Positions 34,591-45,300 of a stretch of 64,000 bases of DNA are shown here, in pieces. This DNA is from Rhodothalassium salexigens DSM 2132 (GTDB lineage: Bacteria; Pseudomonadota; Alphaproteobacteria; Sphingomonadales; Rhodothalassiaceae): positions 496,001-560,000 of the forward strand of contig NZ_SLXO01000001.1 of the NCBI RefSeq assembly GCF_004341375.1. Reading direction: 5' to 3'. Below the pieces are notes generated by a model. That model was not told where the DNA came from, searched no databases, and worked only from the letters and a program-made list of their open reading frames with translations. A program made the translations under genes and the position numbers. How positions within the stretch are numbered: the first letter of the stretch is position 1; the number at the start of each line of letters is the position of its first letter.

Positions 34591-35097
34591 ATGTCCTGGT
34601 CCCACGAACAGGTCGGGGAAAACCGGTATCGCGAGAGTTTCGGGCGCTATCTGGAAGACTTCAAGGTCGGTGACATCTACGAACACCGGCCCGGCCGGAC
34701 CATCAGCGAAACCGACAATACCTGGTTCACGCTGTTGACCATGAACACCCACCCGCTGCACTTCGACGCCGAATATGCGTCCAAGTCCGAGTTCGGCCGG
34801 CCGCTGGTGGTGTCGTCGCTGACCGTGTCGATCCTGCTCGGCATGAGCGTGTCGGACATCTCGCAAAAGGCGATCGCCAATCTGGGCTGGACCGACATCA
34901 AGATGACCGCGCCGGTGTTCTGCGGCGACACGCTTTACGGCGAGTCCGAGGTGGTCGAGGTGCGCGAATCCAAATCGCGGCCGACCCAGGGCATCGTCAC
35001 CGTCAACACCAAGGGGCTCAACCAGCGCGGCGAAACGGTGTGCACCTTCACCCGCTCGGTCCTGGTGCCCAAGCGCGGCCACGGCGTCGACGACTGA
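34591..35097 (+). CDS. MaoC family dehydratase
   Basis: Encodes 168 aa, a single hot-dog domain. AAGGAGG lies before the ATG. The active-site region reads DNTWFTLLTMNTHPLHFDAEY, a variant of the Asp-x-Asn-x-x-His hydratase motif in which the proline and histidine remain. It is likely to hydrate an enoyl-CoA or related thioester. The divergent CaiB-type transferase nearby suggests a joint role in a CoA-linked acid pathway. A small 7-bp stem (35164-35183) follows and could end the transcript. Confidence 0.85.
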   Translation: MSWSHEQVGENRYRESFGRYLEDFKVGDIYEHRPGRTISETDNTWFTLLTMNTHPLHFDAEYASKSEFGRPLVVSSLTVSILLGMSVSDISQKAIANLGWTDIKMTAPVFCGDTLYGESEVVEVRESKSRPTQGIVTVNTKGLNQRGETVCTFTRSVLVPKRGHGVDD

Positions 35098-35277
35098 TCG
35101 CGACCGATCCGCCGGCCCGACGATTGAGACCGGCCCGGCGATCCCCTAAATTGACGCAAGAGCGGCGAGCCTTGGCGCTCGCCCTCATTCGCCATGCTGC
35201 CGCCCGCGCCGGTCGGCCGCCCTGCCCTGTCTTCGGCCGCACCGCATCCGCGCCGCCCCCAGAAAGGAACGTCCCCC

Positions 35278-36147
35278 ATGAGCCTGAAAACCGAGGCCGT
35301 CGCGCTGGTCAAAGCCGGCCTGACCGAGGTGCGCAGCAATGTGGAGGTGGTGTTATTGTCCGCCGGTCTGGTGGTGATCGCGCAACTGGTGGCCGCCAGC
35401 CTGCTGGTACTGCTGTTCGCCGACGTGCAGATGGACCGGGTGGCCGAGGCGGTGGCGACGCTGCAAAGCCAGATGCAGGTCGCCGAGCCCGACGCCGGCG
35501 CCATGCAGGCCGCCCTTGGCGCGCTGTTGCCACTGGTCGCCGCCGGCATCCTGTCCTATCTGGTGGCCTTTCCGCTGTTTCCGGTGGTCTGGTCGCGGGT
35601 GGTGATCAAGGGCCGCGCCGGCGCGCGTCAGATGGACCAGGGCGAAGGCTGGCTCGGTCTCTATGCGGGCGCGCTCGGCCGGGTGTTGATCGGCCTGGTG
35701 CCGTTTGTGCTGCTGCTGATCATCGCCCTGATCGGCGTGCTGATGCTGAGCGGCCTCGTGGGGCCGGTGTTCATGCTCCTGGGCCTCGGCAGCGCCGGCG
35801 GCTTCATCCTGCAATTGCTGCAAAGTGTGGTACTGGCTGCGGTATTCTCGTTGTTTTATGCCGGCCTCGGCCTGTCGCTGGCGGGGGCGTCGGTACGCCA
35901 GGGGCCGGGCGTGTTCGGCGCCCTGCGCCATGTGGTCGACCATGACCGGCGGCTGTTGGTGGCGGTGGTGATCGTCTCGGTGGCGGTGACGCTCGCCAAC
36001 CAGGTGGCGGTGCTGGCCGGCGCGCTGCTGCCGCTCGCCGCCGTGCTTCTCTATCTGGCGTTTTGGGTGGTCAGCACGGCGCTCAATCTGGCGGTGTGCG
36101 CGCTCGCCTGGCGCGACGAGGCCGAGCGCGACACGGCAGCCTTTTGA
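35278..36147 (+). CDS. Multi-span membrane protein, function unknown
   Basis: Encodes 289 aa from the ATG at 35278, with GAAAGGA upstream. About six to seven hydrophobic segments are seen, with a polar loop containing LQSQMQVAEPDAGAM. I recognise no enzyme or transporter signature. A segment VVDHDRRLLVAVVIVSVAVT resembles in layout a segment of the next gene (residues near 200), and the two proteins are of similar size and adjacent in tandem, so they may be distant paralogues or subunits of one complex. Location: inner membrane. Confidence 0.7.
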   Translation: MSLKTEAVALVKAGLTEVRSNVEVVLLSAGLVVIAQLVAASLLVLLFADVQMDRVAEAVATLQSQMQVAEPDAGAMQAALGALLPLVAAGILSYLVAFPLFPVVWSRVVIKGRAGARQMDQGEGWLGLYAGALGRVLIGLVPFVLLLIIALIGVLMLSGLVGPVFMLLGLGSAGGFILQLLQSVVLAAVFSLFYAGLGLSLAGASVRQGPGVFGALRHVVDHDRRLLVAVVIVSVAVTLANQVAVLAGALLPLAAVLLYLAFWVVSTALNLAVCALAWRDEAERDTAAF

Positions 36148-36225
36148 CGCTCGCCTGACGGTCTGACACACTTAGCCTTCGCGTAAATCATCCGGCGCGG
36201 ACCCCGCCGGGCGAAGGGAGTAGCC

Positions 36226-37122
36226 ATGGCCGGCACGGCCTCGTCCAAGCACAGCGATCTGAGCCTGCGCGCCCGGCTTGGCGACGGGTTGGGTCTGGTT
36301 GCCGCTCATGCCCAGGCGGCGCTGCTGATGGCGGCGTCGTTCGCGTTGCTGAACCTGTTCTTCGTCAAGCTGGCGGTGGTGATCGCACCCGACTATGCGG
36401 CCTATCTCAAGACGCCGCCGGGACCGCCCGGCGCGCGCGCCGGCGGTCATGTGCTGCTGGACCTGATGGTGCAGACCTTTTCGGTGATGAACCTGTTGGG
36501 CCACGCGGTGATCTGGGCGCGCATCTGTCTGCTCGGCGAGGGCCGCGCGCTCGCGGGCGGGCTCGACGCCTTCCTGCGCCGCTTCTCGGTGTGCCTGAGC
36601 CGACTGCTGGTCGGCGGCTTCATGAGCGTGCTGTTCGCCCTGCCGGCGATCATGGTCGGCGCGATCCTGGTTGCGGTGCTGCGCGGCCTTCTGGGCGTCT
36701 ATGGCAACACCGTGGGCAGCGCCGCCATGCTGGTCATGGTGTTGATCCCGGTGGGTGCGGTGGCCGCCGCGCTGATCCTGTCGGTGATCGCCGAGGCCGC
36801 CGACCGGCGGCTGAGCATGTTGAACGCGATTCGCCAAACCCAGCCGGCCTGGACCCGGCTGGCGGTGATCATGCTGGTGTTGAGCGCCATCTACGCGGTG
36901 GCCGCCGTGGCGGTGGCGGTGGCCGCCGGCGACGGCCGCGTGGCCGCGGGCGAAGGCGTCACCGGCGCCGGCGCCTTTTTGGTGCGCGACGCGCTCGGTT
37001 TCCTGACTCTGGCCACCGCGGTCGGCGGCCTGGCGCCGTTGCTGCGCGACAAGAAAAAGCGCCCCGACGGCGGCGCCGATCAGAACAACGAGCCCTGGGC
37101 CGACGACGACCCGTCGCCCTGA
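36226..37122 (+). CDS. Multi-span membrane protein, function unknown
   Basis: Encodes 298 aa. A short polar start is followed by about six hydrophobic spans and a hydrophilic end (RDKKKRPDGGADQNNE). No family is recognised. It starts 79 nt after the preceding membrane-protein gene on the same strand, probably the same operon. Its last 43 bp overlap the end of the SRAP gene on the other strand, and the 12-bp tandem repeat behind it begins in this overlap. Confidence 0.7.
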   Translation: MAGTASSKHSDLSLRARLGDGLGLVAAHAQAALLMAASFALLNLFFVKLAVVIAPDYAAYLKTPPGPPGARAGGHVLLDLMVQTFSVMNLLGHAVIWARICLLGEGRALAGGLDAFLRRFSVCLSRLLVGGFMSVLFALPAIMVGAILVAVLRGLLGVYGNTVGSAAMLVMVLIPVGAVAAALILSVIAEAADRRLSMLNAIRQTQPAWTRLAVIMLVLSAIYAVAAVAVAVAAGDGRVAAGEGVTGAGAFLVRDALGFLTLATAVGGLAPLLRDKKKRPDGGADQNNEPWADDDPSP

Positions 37123-37985
37123 GCCTGGCCCGAGCCCTGGCCCGACCCCTGGCCCGAGCCCTGAGCCGAGTTCTGACCTGAGCCCTGGGGCGGACCATCC
37201 CGCCCGGCTTCGACCGGGGCGATCAGTTCGGCGTCATCATTGCGCACCGCATTGACCCGGCGCGACACCGGCCAGGCCCGGAAGGCGCCGTCCGCCTTGA
37301 CCGCGCCGCGCCGCGCCACCTGGACCGGATCGACGGCAGGGCCGGTGTCGCCGAGCCAGGCATCCTGGCCGCCCGGGCTCAGCACCACCGGCATGCGGTC
37401 GTGGATCGCCGCCAGGAACGCCACGGCGGGCCGGGTCAGGATCGCCACCGTCTCCAACCAATCGTCGCCGCCGGGGCCGTGCCAGCGCTCCCAAATCCCT
37501 GCAAACGCCAATGGCCGCGCCCCCGGATCGCTCGCTCGGTCGTTGGCTTGGTCGGCGGCTTGGGGCATGGACCGGGCGGCGGCAGGAACGCCGGCTTGGG
37601 CGGCGGCGATGGCGAAGGGCTGCTTAGGCGCGTCGCCCCGTGCCTGCCATTCGTACCAGCCGTCGGCGGGGACCAGACAGCGCCGACGGCGGAACGCGGC
37701 GCGGAACGCCGGTTTCTCGCCCACGGTCTCGACCCGCGCGTTGATCATCGCCCGGCCGCCGGGCCGCTGCTTCATCCAGCCGGGCACCAGCCCCCAGACC
37801 ATGGCGACCAGTTCGCGCCCGCCCTCGGGCGTCGCCGTGCCGCTGTCCTCGTCGGCCAGACGCACCGCCAGGATCGGCTGGCCGGGCGCGATGTTGTAGC
37901 GCGGCGGCACCGGCGTCGGTGCCGCGACCCGGAACGCCCGCGCCAGGGCGTCGGCCGGGCTGGCGAGCCAGAACCGCCCGCACAT
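37080..37985 (-). CDS. SRAP/HMCES-type abasic-site processing protein (YedK family)
   Basis: Encodes 301 aa. The start MCGRF places the catalytic Cys2, and the other active-site residues can be seen: Asn in NARVET, Glu in WYEW and His in HDRMPVVL. SRAP proteins cap abasic sites in single-stranded DNA with a thiazolidine link to Cys2, protecting them at replication forks. E. coli YedK is about 222 aa; the excess here is an internal Ala-rich loop and a GSGQ-repeat tail coded by 12-bp repeats, which may vary in length. Its ATG overlaps the stop of the M50-like gene, so translation is coupled. Confidence 0.9.
   Translation of the reverse strand: MCGRFWLASPADALARAFRVAAPTPVPPRYNIAPGQPILAVRLADEDSGTATPEGGRELVAMVWGLVPGWMKQRPGGRAMINARVETVGEKPAFRAAFRRRRCLVPADGWYEWQARGDAPKQPFAIAAAQAGVPAAARSMPQAADQANDRASDPGARPLAFAGIWERWHGPGGDDWLETVAILTRPAVAFLAAIHDRMPVVLSPGGQDAWLGDTGPAVDPVQVARRGAVKADGAFRAWPVSRRVNAVRNDDAELIAPVEAGRDGPPQGSGQNSAQGSGQGSGQGSGQAQGDGSSSAQGSLF
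37121..37191. repeat. 12-bp tandem repeat, about six units, in the SRAP gene tail
   Basis: Units based on GAGCCCTGGCCC run from 37121 to 37191: one 11-bp unit, then five of 12 bp with increasing divergence; a further related unit lies at 37090-37101 inside the opposite gene. On the minus strand they encode Gly-Ser-Gly-Gln repeats at the C-terminus of the SRAP protein. The first bases include the stop codon of the plus-strand membrane-protein gene. Confidence 0.8.
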
Positions 37986-38836
37986 CAATCGACCACCCGC
38001 AGCCGCGCGCGCCGGCGGCCGGTGCCAGTACCTGTGCCCTCTTCCGGGGCCGGCCCGATGCCTGGCCCGCCGCCGGGGCCCCGCCCCGATCCCCCGACGC
38101 GCGCATCGGCCACCGCCGCCCAGCGCCACAGCCGGTAGATCACCAGCCCGCCGAAGGCGACCCAGGCGAAGGTCCAGACCCGCGGCGCCACGCCGGTCGC
38201 TTGCGCCAGGAACACGGCGTCATTGTGCCGCGCCGCCTCGGGCAGCCGGCGCATGCCCATCACGCCGTGCAGGTCGAGCGCCAGGTCGAGCCCGCGCACC
38301 AGCACATAGACGCCGAGGAACATCACCAGAGTGCGCGCCCAGCCCCGGTCGCCCTGCCACAGGCCGCCGGCCAGCACCGCCATCATGATCGCCAGGATCG
38401 CATAGGTGCCCAGGTCGCCCGGCACCACCCAGGCCACACCGGTCAGGACCATGAAAGCGAGCAACCCCAACGCCACCCCGATGCCGGCGACGTGGCCCAC
38501 CCGGCCCAGCCGGTAGAGCAAGGCGCCCCAAAGGAACGCCCCGGCATAGCCGGCCAGCAGCGTCGCCACCCGCGCACCGCCCGACGACAGCACAAAGCCC
38601 GAACCGTTGGGCAGCAGCGCCAGCCGCTCGACCCGCCCGCCGGTGGCGACCGACACCAGAGCGTGGCTGATTTCGTGGAAATAGGTGACGAACCAGTCGA
38701 GCACGGCACCGACCAGGGGCACGCTGCCGGCCACCCAGGCCAGCACCATCATCAACAACAAGCTGCCGCGCGCGCTCGGCGCCCGGCCAGATCCGGCAAT
38801 CCCTGTCATGACCGAAACTGTGGCCATCGGGCGCAT
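37985..38836 (-). CDS. M50-like (site-2 type) membrane zinc metalloprotease family protein
   Basis: Encodes 283 aa from the ATG at 38836; a TTG at 38845 and ATGs at 38827 and 38809 are other choices. Motif FHEISHALVSVATGG gives the HExxH zinc site inside a membrane span, and about seven spans are predicted, as in the M50B-like family. The C-terminal 40 residues are Gly/Arg-rich. No Asp-Gly third-ligand motif of classical site-2 proteases is obvious, so activity is not assured. Its stop shares a base with the SRAP start codon (TGATG), so the two are made together; why is unknown. Confidence 0.75.
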   Translation of the reverse strand: MRPMATVSVMTGIAGSGRAPSARGSLLLMMVLAWVAGSVPLVGAVLDWFVTYFHEISHALVSVATGGRVERLALLPNGSGFVLSSGGARVATLLAGYAGAFLWGALLYRLGRVGHVAGIGVALGLLAFMVLTGVAWVVPGDLGTYAILAIMMAVLAGGLWQGDRGWARTLVMFLGVYVLVRGLDLALDLHGVMGMRRLPEAARHNDAVFLAQATGVAPRVWTFAWVAFGGLVIYRLWRWAAVADARVGGSGRGPGGGPGIGPAPEEGTGTGTGRRRARLRVVD

Positions 38837-38921
38837 GCCTTGCAAGCCTCGGTGCGGCAGGGCACATAAGCGGCGTCATCGAATGCCCCGGTTGCCCGGG
38901 CCCGGAAGGAGCGCGACCCTC

Positions 38922-39446
38922 ATGGACCAGCCGAGCCCGCTGCGCCCGATCATCGGCGTCGGCACGGTGATTTTTCGCGACCACAGCGTGCTGCTGGTGC
39001 GTCGGCGCCAGCCGCCCAAGGCGGGCGAATGGTCGCTGCCCGGCGGCCGGCAGGAATGGGGCGAAAGCGTCGCCCAGGCGGCGGTGCGCGAGATCACCGA
39101 AGAGACCGGCGTGAAGGTGACACTTCTGGGGTTGGTGGACGTGGTCGACCTGCTGCCCGACGCGGGAGCGCCCTATCACCTGACCCTGATCAACCTGGCT
39201 GCGCGCTGGACCATGGGCGAGCCCGCCGCCGGCGACGATGCCGCCGACGCGCGGTTCTGGCCGCTGGACGCCCTGCCCGGCACCGATCTGTGGGATGAGA
39301 CCCGCCGGGTCATCCACAAGGCCCGGGCGCTGTTCCCGGCCGCCCACGATCTTGGCGCGGGTCCTGCCGAGCCGCTTGGCGCACCGCCCGCACCTTCCGA
39401 AGCCTCTGGCGAGGCTGCCCCGTCATCGCGAAAGGACCGCCCGTGA
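38922..39446 (+). CDS. NUDIX hydrolase
   Basis: Encodes 174 aa from the ATG at 38922, with GGAAGGA upstream. The Nudix box is complete at about residues 41-64 (GGRQEWGESVAQAAVRE then ITEETGV). The N-terminal IIGVGTVIFRDHSVLLVRR is typical of ADP-ribose or nucleotide-sugar pyrophosphatases. It hydrolyses a nucleoside diphosphate linked to some other group; the exact substrate is open. The stop overlaps the GTG of the next small gene by 4 nt. Confidence 0.88.
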   Translation: MDQPSPLRPIIGVGTVIFRDHSVLLVRRRQPPKAGEWSLPGGRQEWGESVAQAAVREITEETGVKVTLLGLVDVVDLLPDAGAPYHLTLINLAARWTMGEPAAGDDAADARFWPLDALPGTDLWDETRRVIHKARALFPAAHDLGAGPAEPLGAPPAPSEASGEAAPSSRKDRP

Positions 39447-39667
39447 CGCCCGAACGCCCCAACAATCGCAATCTGGTCGGCATGCTGGCCCTGGTGCTGG
39501 GTCTGACCATCTATGCCGGTATCGTCGCCTGGCTCGCCGAATGGATCGGGGCGATGCCGCTGCTGATCGAGGTGCTGTTCTATCTGATCCTCGGCACCGC
39601 CTGGCTGTGGCCGGCGGGGCGCCTTTTGCGCTGGATGGCCGCCGGGCGACGCACCGACGGCGACTGA
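39443..39667 (+). CDS. DUF2842-type small membrane protein
   Basis: Encodes 74 aa from a GTG that overlaps the NUDIX stop (GTGA). Two hydrophobic spans are separated by a short loop: about [21 protein letters not shown] and [19 protein letters not shown]. Size, span spacing and the WP turn match DUF2842, a family found mostly in alphaproteobacteria. Function is unknown. It was retained because it is coupled to the upstream gene and has conserved-looking spans. Confidence 0.75.
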   Translation: MTPERPNNRNLVGMLALVLGLTIYAGIVAWLAEWIGAMPLLIEVLFYLILGTAWLWPAGRLLRWMAAGRRTDGD

Positions 39668-39736
39668 CCCCGGACCCCGGCGGCCAAGCCGCGGCCCCCA
39701 ACCGGGCGGCGGCCCTGCACCGCCGGCGATCACCGC

Positions 39737-41368
39737 TCACACGGTTGGCAACACATGGTCCTTGAACCGCTCGCGCAGCGCGGTCTTCTGGATCTTGCCG
39801 GTGGCCGAGTGCGGCAATTCGTCGACGAACACGATGTCGTCGGGGAGTTGCCACTTGGCCACATGCTCGCCCATGAAGGCACGCACCTCGTCGGGCGCCA
39901 CCGCCGCCCCGTCGCGCGGCACCAGCACCAAGAGCGGCCGTTCGTCCCATTTCGGATGCGGCAGGGCGATCACCGCCGCCTCCAGAACGCCCGGATGGCC
40001 GGCGGCGAGGTTTTCCAGGTCAATGGACGAAATCCATTCGCCGCCCGACTTGATCACGTCCTTCGACCGGTCGGTGATCTGCATATAGCCCCGGTCGTCG
40101 AGGGTCGACACGTCGCCGGTGTCGAACCAGCCGCCATTGTCCAGAATCGGCGGGCCGTCATAATTGTAGTAGGTCTGCACCACCCACGGCCCGCGCACCT
40201 TCAGATGGCCCTGGCTGCGGCCGTCGCGGGGCTTCTGCTCGCCGTTTTCGTCCTCGATCTTGAGTTCGACGCCGAAGATCGCCCGGCCCTGCTTGCATTG
40301 CAGATCAAGCTGCGCCGCCTTGTCCCATTCGGCGGTCTCGGCGGTCATGGTGCCCACGGTGCCGAGCGGCGACAGCTCGGTCATGCCCCAGGCATGGTTG
40401 ACGCGCACGCCGTATTCGTCCTGGAACGCCTGGATCATGTGGCGCGGGGCCGCCGACCCGCCGATGGTCACGGTATGCAGCCGGTCGATGCGCTTGCCCG
40501 AGTTGCGTAGATAATCCAACAGCCCCAGCCACACCGTCGGCACCGCGGCCGACAGGGTCACCTGCTCGTCCTCGATCACCTGCTGCAGGGTTGCGCCGTC
40601 ATGGTGCGGGCCGTTGAATACCAGCCGCGAGCCCATCATGGCGGCAGCATAGGGAATGCCCCAGGCATTGGCGTGGAACATCGGCACCACCGGCAGGATC
40701 GAATCGCGCTGCGCGATGCCCAGCGTGTCGGTGGTACAGCAGGCCATGGTGTGCAGCACCGTCGACCGGTGCGAATAGAGCACGCCCTTGGGGTTGCCGG
40801 TGGTGCCCGAGGTATAGCACAGCCCGCAGGCGTCGTGCTCGTCGAGATCGGGCCACTCGAAGCGCCCGTCTTCCGCCGCGATCAGATCCTCATAGCATAG
40901 CAAACCGTCGATCTTGGCATCCCGGGGCATGTGCGCGGCGTCGGTCATCACCACCACTTGGGGGGCGGAGGACAAGGTCGGCATCACCGCTTCCATGATC
41001 GGCACGAAAGTCAGGTCGACGAACACCACCCGGTCGCCGGCATGGTCGAAGATATACTCCAACTGCTCGTGAAACAGGCGCGGGTTGACCGTGTGCATCA
41101 CCGCGCCCATGCCCGAAACACCATACCACAACTCCAGGTGGCGCCAGGTGTTCCACGCCAGCGACGCCACCCGGTCGCCATGGCTGACGCCCAAGCGTGT
41201 GAGCGCCTGAGCCAATTTGCGCGCCCGTTCCTCCACCTGGAGATAATTGGTGCGGTGCACGCCGCCCTCGACGGTGTAGGTGACGATCTCGCGATGACCA
41301 TGGTTGCGCGCCGCGTGCTCGACCACCTTGTGGGTCAGCAACGGCCAGTCCTGCATCAAGCCTTTCAT
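39737..41368 (-). CDS. Medium/long-chain acyl-CoA synthetase, AlkK-like
   Basis: Encodes 543 aa from the ATG at 41368, with GGGGAG upstream. Adenylate-forming enzyme motifs: [54 protein letters not shown] and the C-terminal lysine in GKIQK. Sequence and length match the AlkK-type fatty acyl-CoA ligases, which activate fatty acids with ATP and CoA for beta-oxidation. On the minus strand TATGCT (41406-41411) and TTGCAT (41428-41433), 16 bp apart, may be the promoter. Confidence 0.92.
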   Translation of the reverse strand: MKGLMQDWPLLTHKVVEHAARNHGHREIVTYTVEGGVHRTNYLQVEERARKLAQALTRLGVSHGDRVASLAWNTWRHLELWYGVSGMGAVMHTVNPRLFHEQLEYIFDHAGDRVVFVDLTFVPIMEAVMPTLSSAPQVVVMTDAAHMPRDAKIDGLLCYEDLIAAEDGRFEWPDLDEHDACGLCYTSGTTGNPKGVLYSHRSTVLHTMACCTTDTLGIAQRDSILPVVPMFHANAWGIPYAAAMMGSRLVFNGPHHDGATLQQVIEDEQVTLSAAVPTVWLGLLDYLRNSGKRIDRLHTVTIGGSAAPRHMIQAFQDEYGVRVNHAWGMTELSPLGTVGTMTAETAEWDKAAQLDLQCKQGRAIFGVELKIEDENGEQKPRDGRSQGHLKVRGPWVVQTYYNYDGPPILDNGGWFDTGDVSTLDDRGYMQITDRSKDVIKSGGEWISSIDLENLAAGHPGVLEAAVIALPHPKWDERPLLVLVPRDGAAVAPDEVRAFMGEHVAKWQLPDDIVFVDELPHSATGKIQKTALRERFKDHVLPTV

Positions 41369-41540
41369 GGCTTTCTCCCCAAAGGTTTTTTGTTTGATTG
41401 CCAGTAGCATAACCGGCCCCGGGCACAATGCAACAAACGGTGATGCGGCGGCGCAACATGAGGGCTGCGGATTTGAACCGCACGGGCCCCGGCAGCGTAT
41501 GCTGTGACAACGCCAACAACGCCATTTCATGGGGAAAACG

Positions 41541-42149
41541 ATGCGCGGTCTTCTTTTCGCGGCCCTGGCGGCCGGTGCGGTGAGCGCTTGTTCGGGGACC
41601 AAGCTGTCCCAATTCAAGGACGCCGAGCCCAAGCTGGACCTCTATCAGTATTTCCGGGGCGAAAGCGTCGCCTATGGCATTTTCGAGGACCGGTTCGGCA
41701 AGATCCGCCGCCAGTTCCGGGTCGACATCACCGGCTCGGTCGACGATGGCGGTACGCTGGTACTCGACGAGCGCTTCCAGTACGCCGACGGCGAGACCGA
41801 CCGCCGGGTCTGGCGGATCAATCGCGCCGGCCCCGACCGCTACCGGGGCGAGGCCGGCGACATTATCGGCACCGCTCAGGGCCGGGTGGTCGGCAATGCG
41901 CTCAACTGGTCCTACCGGATGGATTTGAAGGTCGGCGACGGCACCTGGCGTGTGGGCTTCGACGACTGGATGCTGCTGCAAGACGACAAGGTCCTGATCA
42001 ACAAGGCCACGGTGACGCGCTTCGGCCTTGAGATCGGGCGCCTGTTCATCACCTTCCGTAAAACCGGCGACACCGCCGACGACGCCATGGCCGAGGCAAG
42101 CCCCCGGTCGCCCGGCACCCCCTCACCCAATGGCCGACGCGCCGATTAG
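41541..42149 (+). CDS. DUF3833 family lipoprotein
   Basis: Encodes 202 aa from the ATG at 41541, which has GGGGA 5 nt upstream; an ATG four codons earlier has no such site. A lipoprotein signal ends with the lipobox VSAC. The mature part matches DUF3833: a beta-rich domain with YFRGESVAYGIFEDRFGKIRR and a run of strands to LFITFRK. Function is unknown; the fold resembles lipid-binding beta proteins. It is divergent from the acyl-CoA ligase with 172 bp between them, so a lipid-related role is possible. Confidence 0.82.
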   Translation: MRGLLFAALAAGAVSACSGTKLSQFKDAEPKLDLYQYFRGESVAYGIFEDRFGKIRRQFRVDITGSVDDGGTLVLDERFQYADGETDRRVWRINRAGPDRYRGEAGDIIGTAQGRVVGNALNWSYRMDLKVGDGTWRVGFDDWMLLQDDKVLINKATVTRFGLEIGRLFITFRKTGDTADDAMAEASPRSPGTPSPNGRRAD

Positions 42150-42300
42150 GGCACCGACCGGCGACGGGCCTTGGTGACAGTCCGGCCCGGCGCCATAGAA
42201 TGGCTGGTCTGGCGGCGCGATCCGGCGCCCCGCCGGCACGGATACCGGCCGGGGTCGGGGCCACGCTCCGAGGCAATGAGGGGCCGGCGCTGGGGCCGGA

Positions 42301-45300
42301 TCAGGGGCCGCCAGAGGCCGCGTCGCCGCCGTCGGAGGCCGCCGCGCTGGTATCGACGGCTTCGGCCAGCGACTGTTCCGCGAATTCGCGACGGTAGGCG
42401 TCGAGGAACGAGCGGAACGAATCCACATCGGCGATCTTCTGCGCCAGTTCCTTGGTCGAGCCCGCACTTCGGGTGCGGTCGGTGGTCAATTGCTGGAACA
42501 CCTGTTCGAACGGGCCGCCGTTCATCATCACGCCCCAGGTGTCGCTGAGCTCGCGCAGCGCCGCCTGATCGTCCTGATACATCAGCGCCACAGCCCGGCG
42601 CACCACCCACAGCCGTTCCTCGGCCGAGAGCTCCGCCGCGTCGGTGTGTTTGGCCAGCAACCCCGCATGGTGGCGGGCGACCATGGGCCAATCCTTGGCA
42701 TCCCAGTAGATGTCGGCGCGCAGCACCTCGGCCTGCGGCCCCTGGAAGCCTTCGAGCATGGCGATCGCTTCCTCGTAGCGGTCCATCTCGGCCAGCGCCC
42801 GCGCCTCGACGAAGCGGCGCTGGCGTTCGATCTCGTCGGGCAGGCCGCCGCTGCGGGTGGCGCGCAGGATGTCGAGCGCCTTTTCGGGCTCCTTGTTGAG
42901 CAGATGCACCATGGCCAGGCGGCCGGCGATCTGCGCCTGTGCCGCCCCTTCCAGGCGATAGGTCACCTGATAGCGCAACAGGTCGGCAGCGCGGTCGAGC
43001 AGGTCGACCGCCACCAAGCGGTCCACCAGCCGGCGGATGATCCGGTCGCCGGCCGCCCCCTGGGGCGTCAGCTCGCGAAAATCCTGGAACAGCGCCACGG
43101 CATCGAACGGCGTCAGGTCCTGGGCATTGCTTTCCAGGAAGATGGTCTCGAACACGCCCTGCATCCGGCGCACCACCTGGCCGGTGCGCGGGTCGTCGGG
43201 ATAGTATTCGACCACCTGACGCATGGTCTTGAGACCTTTGCGATACTCGCCGATCGAGACATAGAGCTGGCCGAGGGTCGACAGGACGTCGATCTCGAAA
43301 TCCCGGCCGCGCCAGTCGAAGCGCAGACCCTCAAGATCCTCGACCGCCTCGCGCTTGGTCAGACCCTCGTGGCGCAGGGCGAAGCGTACCCGTTCGAGCC
43401 GCGCCATCGCCGAGGTACGCGGATCGTCGAAGGCGATCGCGGTCTCGAACAGGTCGAGCGCCCGGGCGATGTCGCCCTGTTCGGCGGCCAGACGGGCCTT
43501 GAGCACCAAAGCCTCGCCCGCGATGGGCTTGTTCACGTCCAACTGGTCGATCAGGTCCAACAAGCGGCGCGTCTGATCCACCTGGTCGAGCAGCAGCGCC
43601 GAGCGCGCGGCGGCGAGTAGAAACCGGCCCTGCCACTGGGGCTGGTAATAGCCCAGAATGTCGCGGCCGACGCGGAACGCGTCGAGCGCCGCCATGGGGT
43701 CACCCTCGGCCTCGGCGGCCAGGGTGCGCCAGATCGACGCGTCGGGGTCCTCGCGCAGTTCCGGATGGTTCAGGTCTTCGAGCGCCGCGGCGGTCCGGCC
43801 GAGCATCTGGTTGACCACCCCGCGCACGGCCCGGAAACGTGGCGTCTCGGCCAGCGCTTGGTCCTCGGCCGCCATCAATTCCAGCACCCCGCGCGCCTCG
43901 GCGGCCTGATCGTGGGCCAACAGAAACCGCGCCAGATCCCAGCGGCCCTCGTTGCGCTCATTGTCGGGCAGGGCGGCGATGGCGGCGACCAGATCGGCGC
44001 GCCGGTCGCCGAACGACCGGCCGTCGTCGAGCCGCCAGGCCTGCAGGTCGATCAGCCGGCGCGGCGCCGGACCGGCCAGATCGCCCATGGCGGCGAACGC
44101 CGCAGCCGCCTGGGGCTTGGCGAATTCGCCCACGTCGCGCGCGGCGATGGCAACGCCATTGTGAAAGCGCTGAACCTGGGCGCGGTCGGACTGCGGCACC
44201 ACCACCAGCCCCTGGGCGGTGCGCGGGATTGCGAAATCGGCGAACTCACGGCCCTCTCGGACGCCGCGATTGGGCTCGCGCACCGCCACCAGCAGCAACT
44301 GGTCGCCCACCGACGGGTCGGTCACCATGACCTTGCGAAACGTCTCTTCCACCGGCACGAACACCTGGGTACCGGCGCCGGTGCTCTGTTCGACCAGGCG
44401 CAGCGGGCGCAGCGGCGCCGTCGGCTTGTCCTTGAGGGTCACGCGCCAGCTATTGCCGTCGCGGTCGGCGGCCACGCTCTGCGGCATCGCCAAGTTGAAG
44501 CGCAGCGCCGACACGTCGTCGGTGCGCAAGCGCTGGACCGCGTTGACCCGGCCGGTCAACACCGGACTGTCGAAATCGAGGCCGCTCAGATCATAGGCGA
44601 CACGCCCCGAGAACACGACCCACAGATAGCCGCTGCGGATGAACACGGCGGCAAAGCGCGGATCGTCGAACGCGAAGTCGAAGGCGAGCCCGTCGGGCAA
44701 CGATTCCGCCGCCACCGCCACGCGCGCATAGGACGCGGCCTCGGGGGCGATGCGCTGGGCCTCGAACCGTTCGGGGAATTCCTCGGCCGCCGATTGCTGG
44801 CCGTCGGGGACGCCACCGCGGCTTTGCGGATCGCGGTCGACCGACGCCTCGGCGGCTGCGGCCGGATCGGCCGCCGGCGCCAACTCGCCAACCCGGCCGC
44901 CCGCCCCCGCCGACACCGGTGCCACCAGGCCGGCCAAAGCCGGTCGGCCCAACTCCTCACGCCGCCGGCTGCGTTCGTCGGCGGCAGCCTCGGCCGTGTC
45001 CACCGCGCCATAGATGTCGATCACCAGACGATTGCCGAGGCGAAACACGTCAAGCCCGCGACCGCCCGCGGTCGCCACGCGCAGGCCGGCAGCGCCGAAC
45101 TGGGCCACGCCGTCGACGCGCGACAGGGCGTCGGTGTCCACCGCCGACACGTCGAACCGGGTCGGCGTGTCGACGCGCAGGACGACACCGTCCTCGGCAC
45201 CTTCCACGGTGACGTCGCGGGCGTTGGCGAAATCGATCACCAGACGGCTATAGTCGTCATGTTCGCCGCCGCGCACGCCGATGGCCTGCTGGGCGACTGC

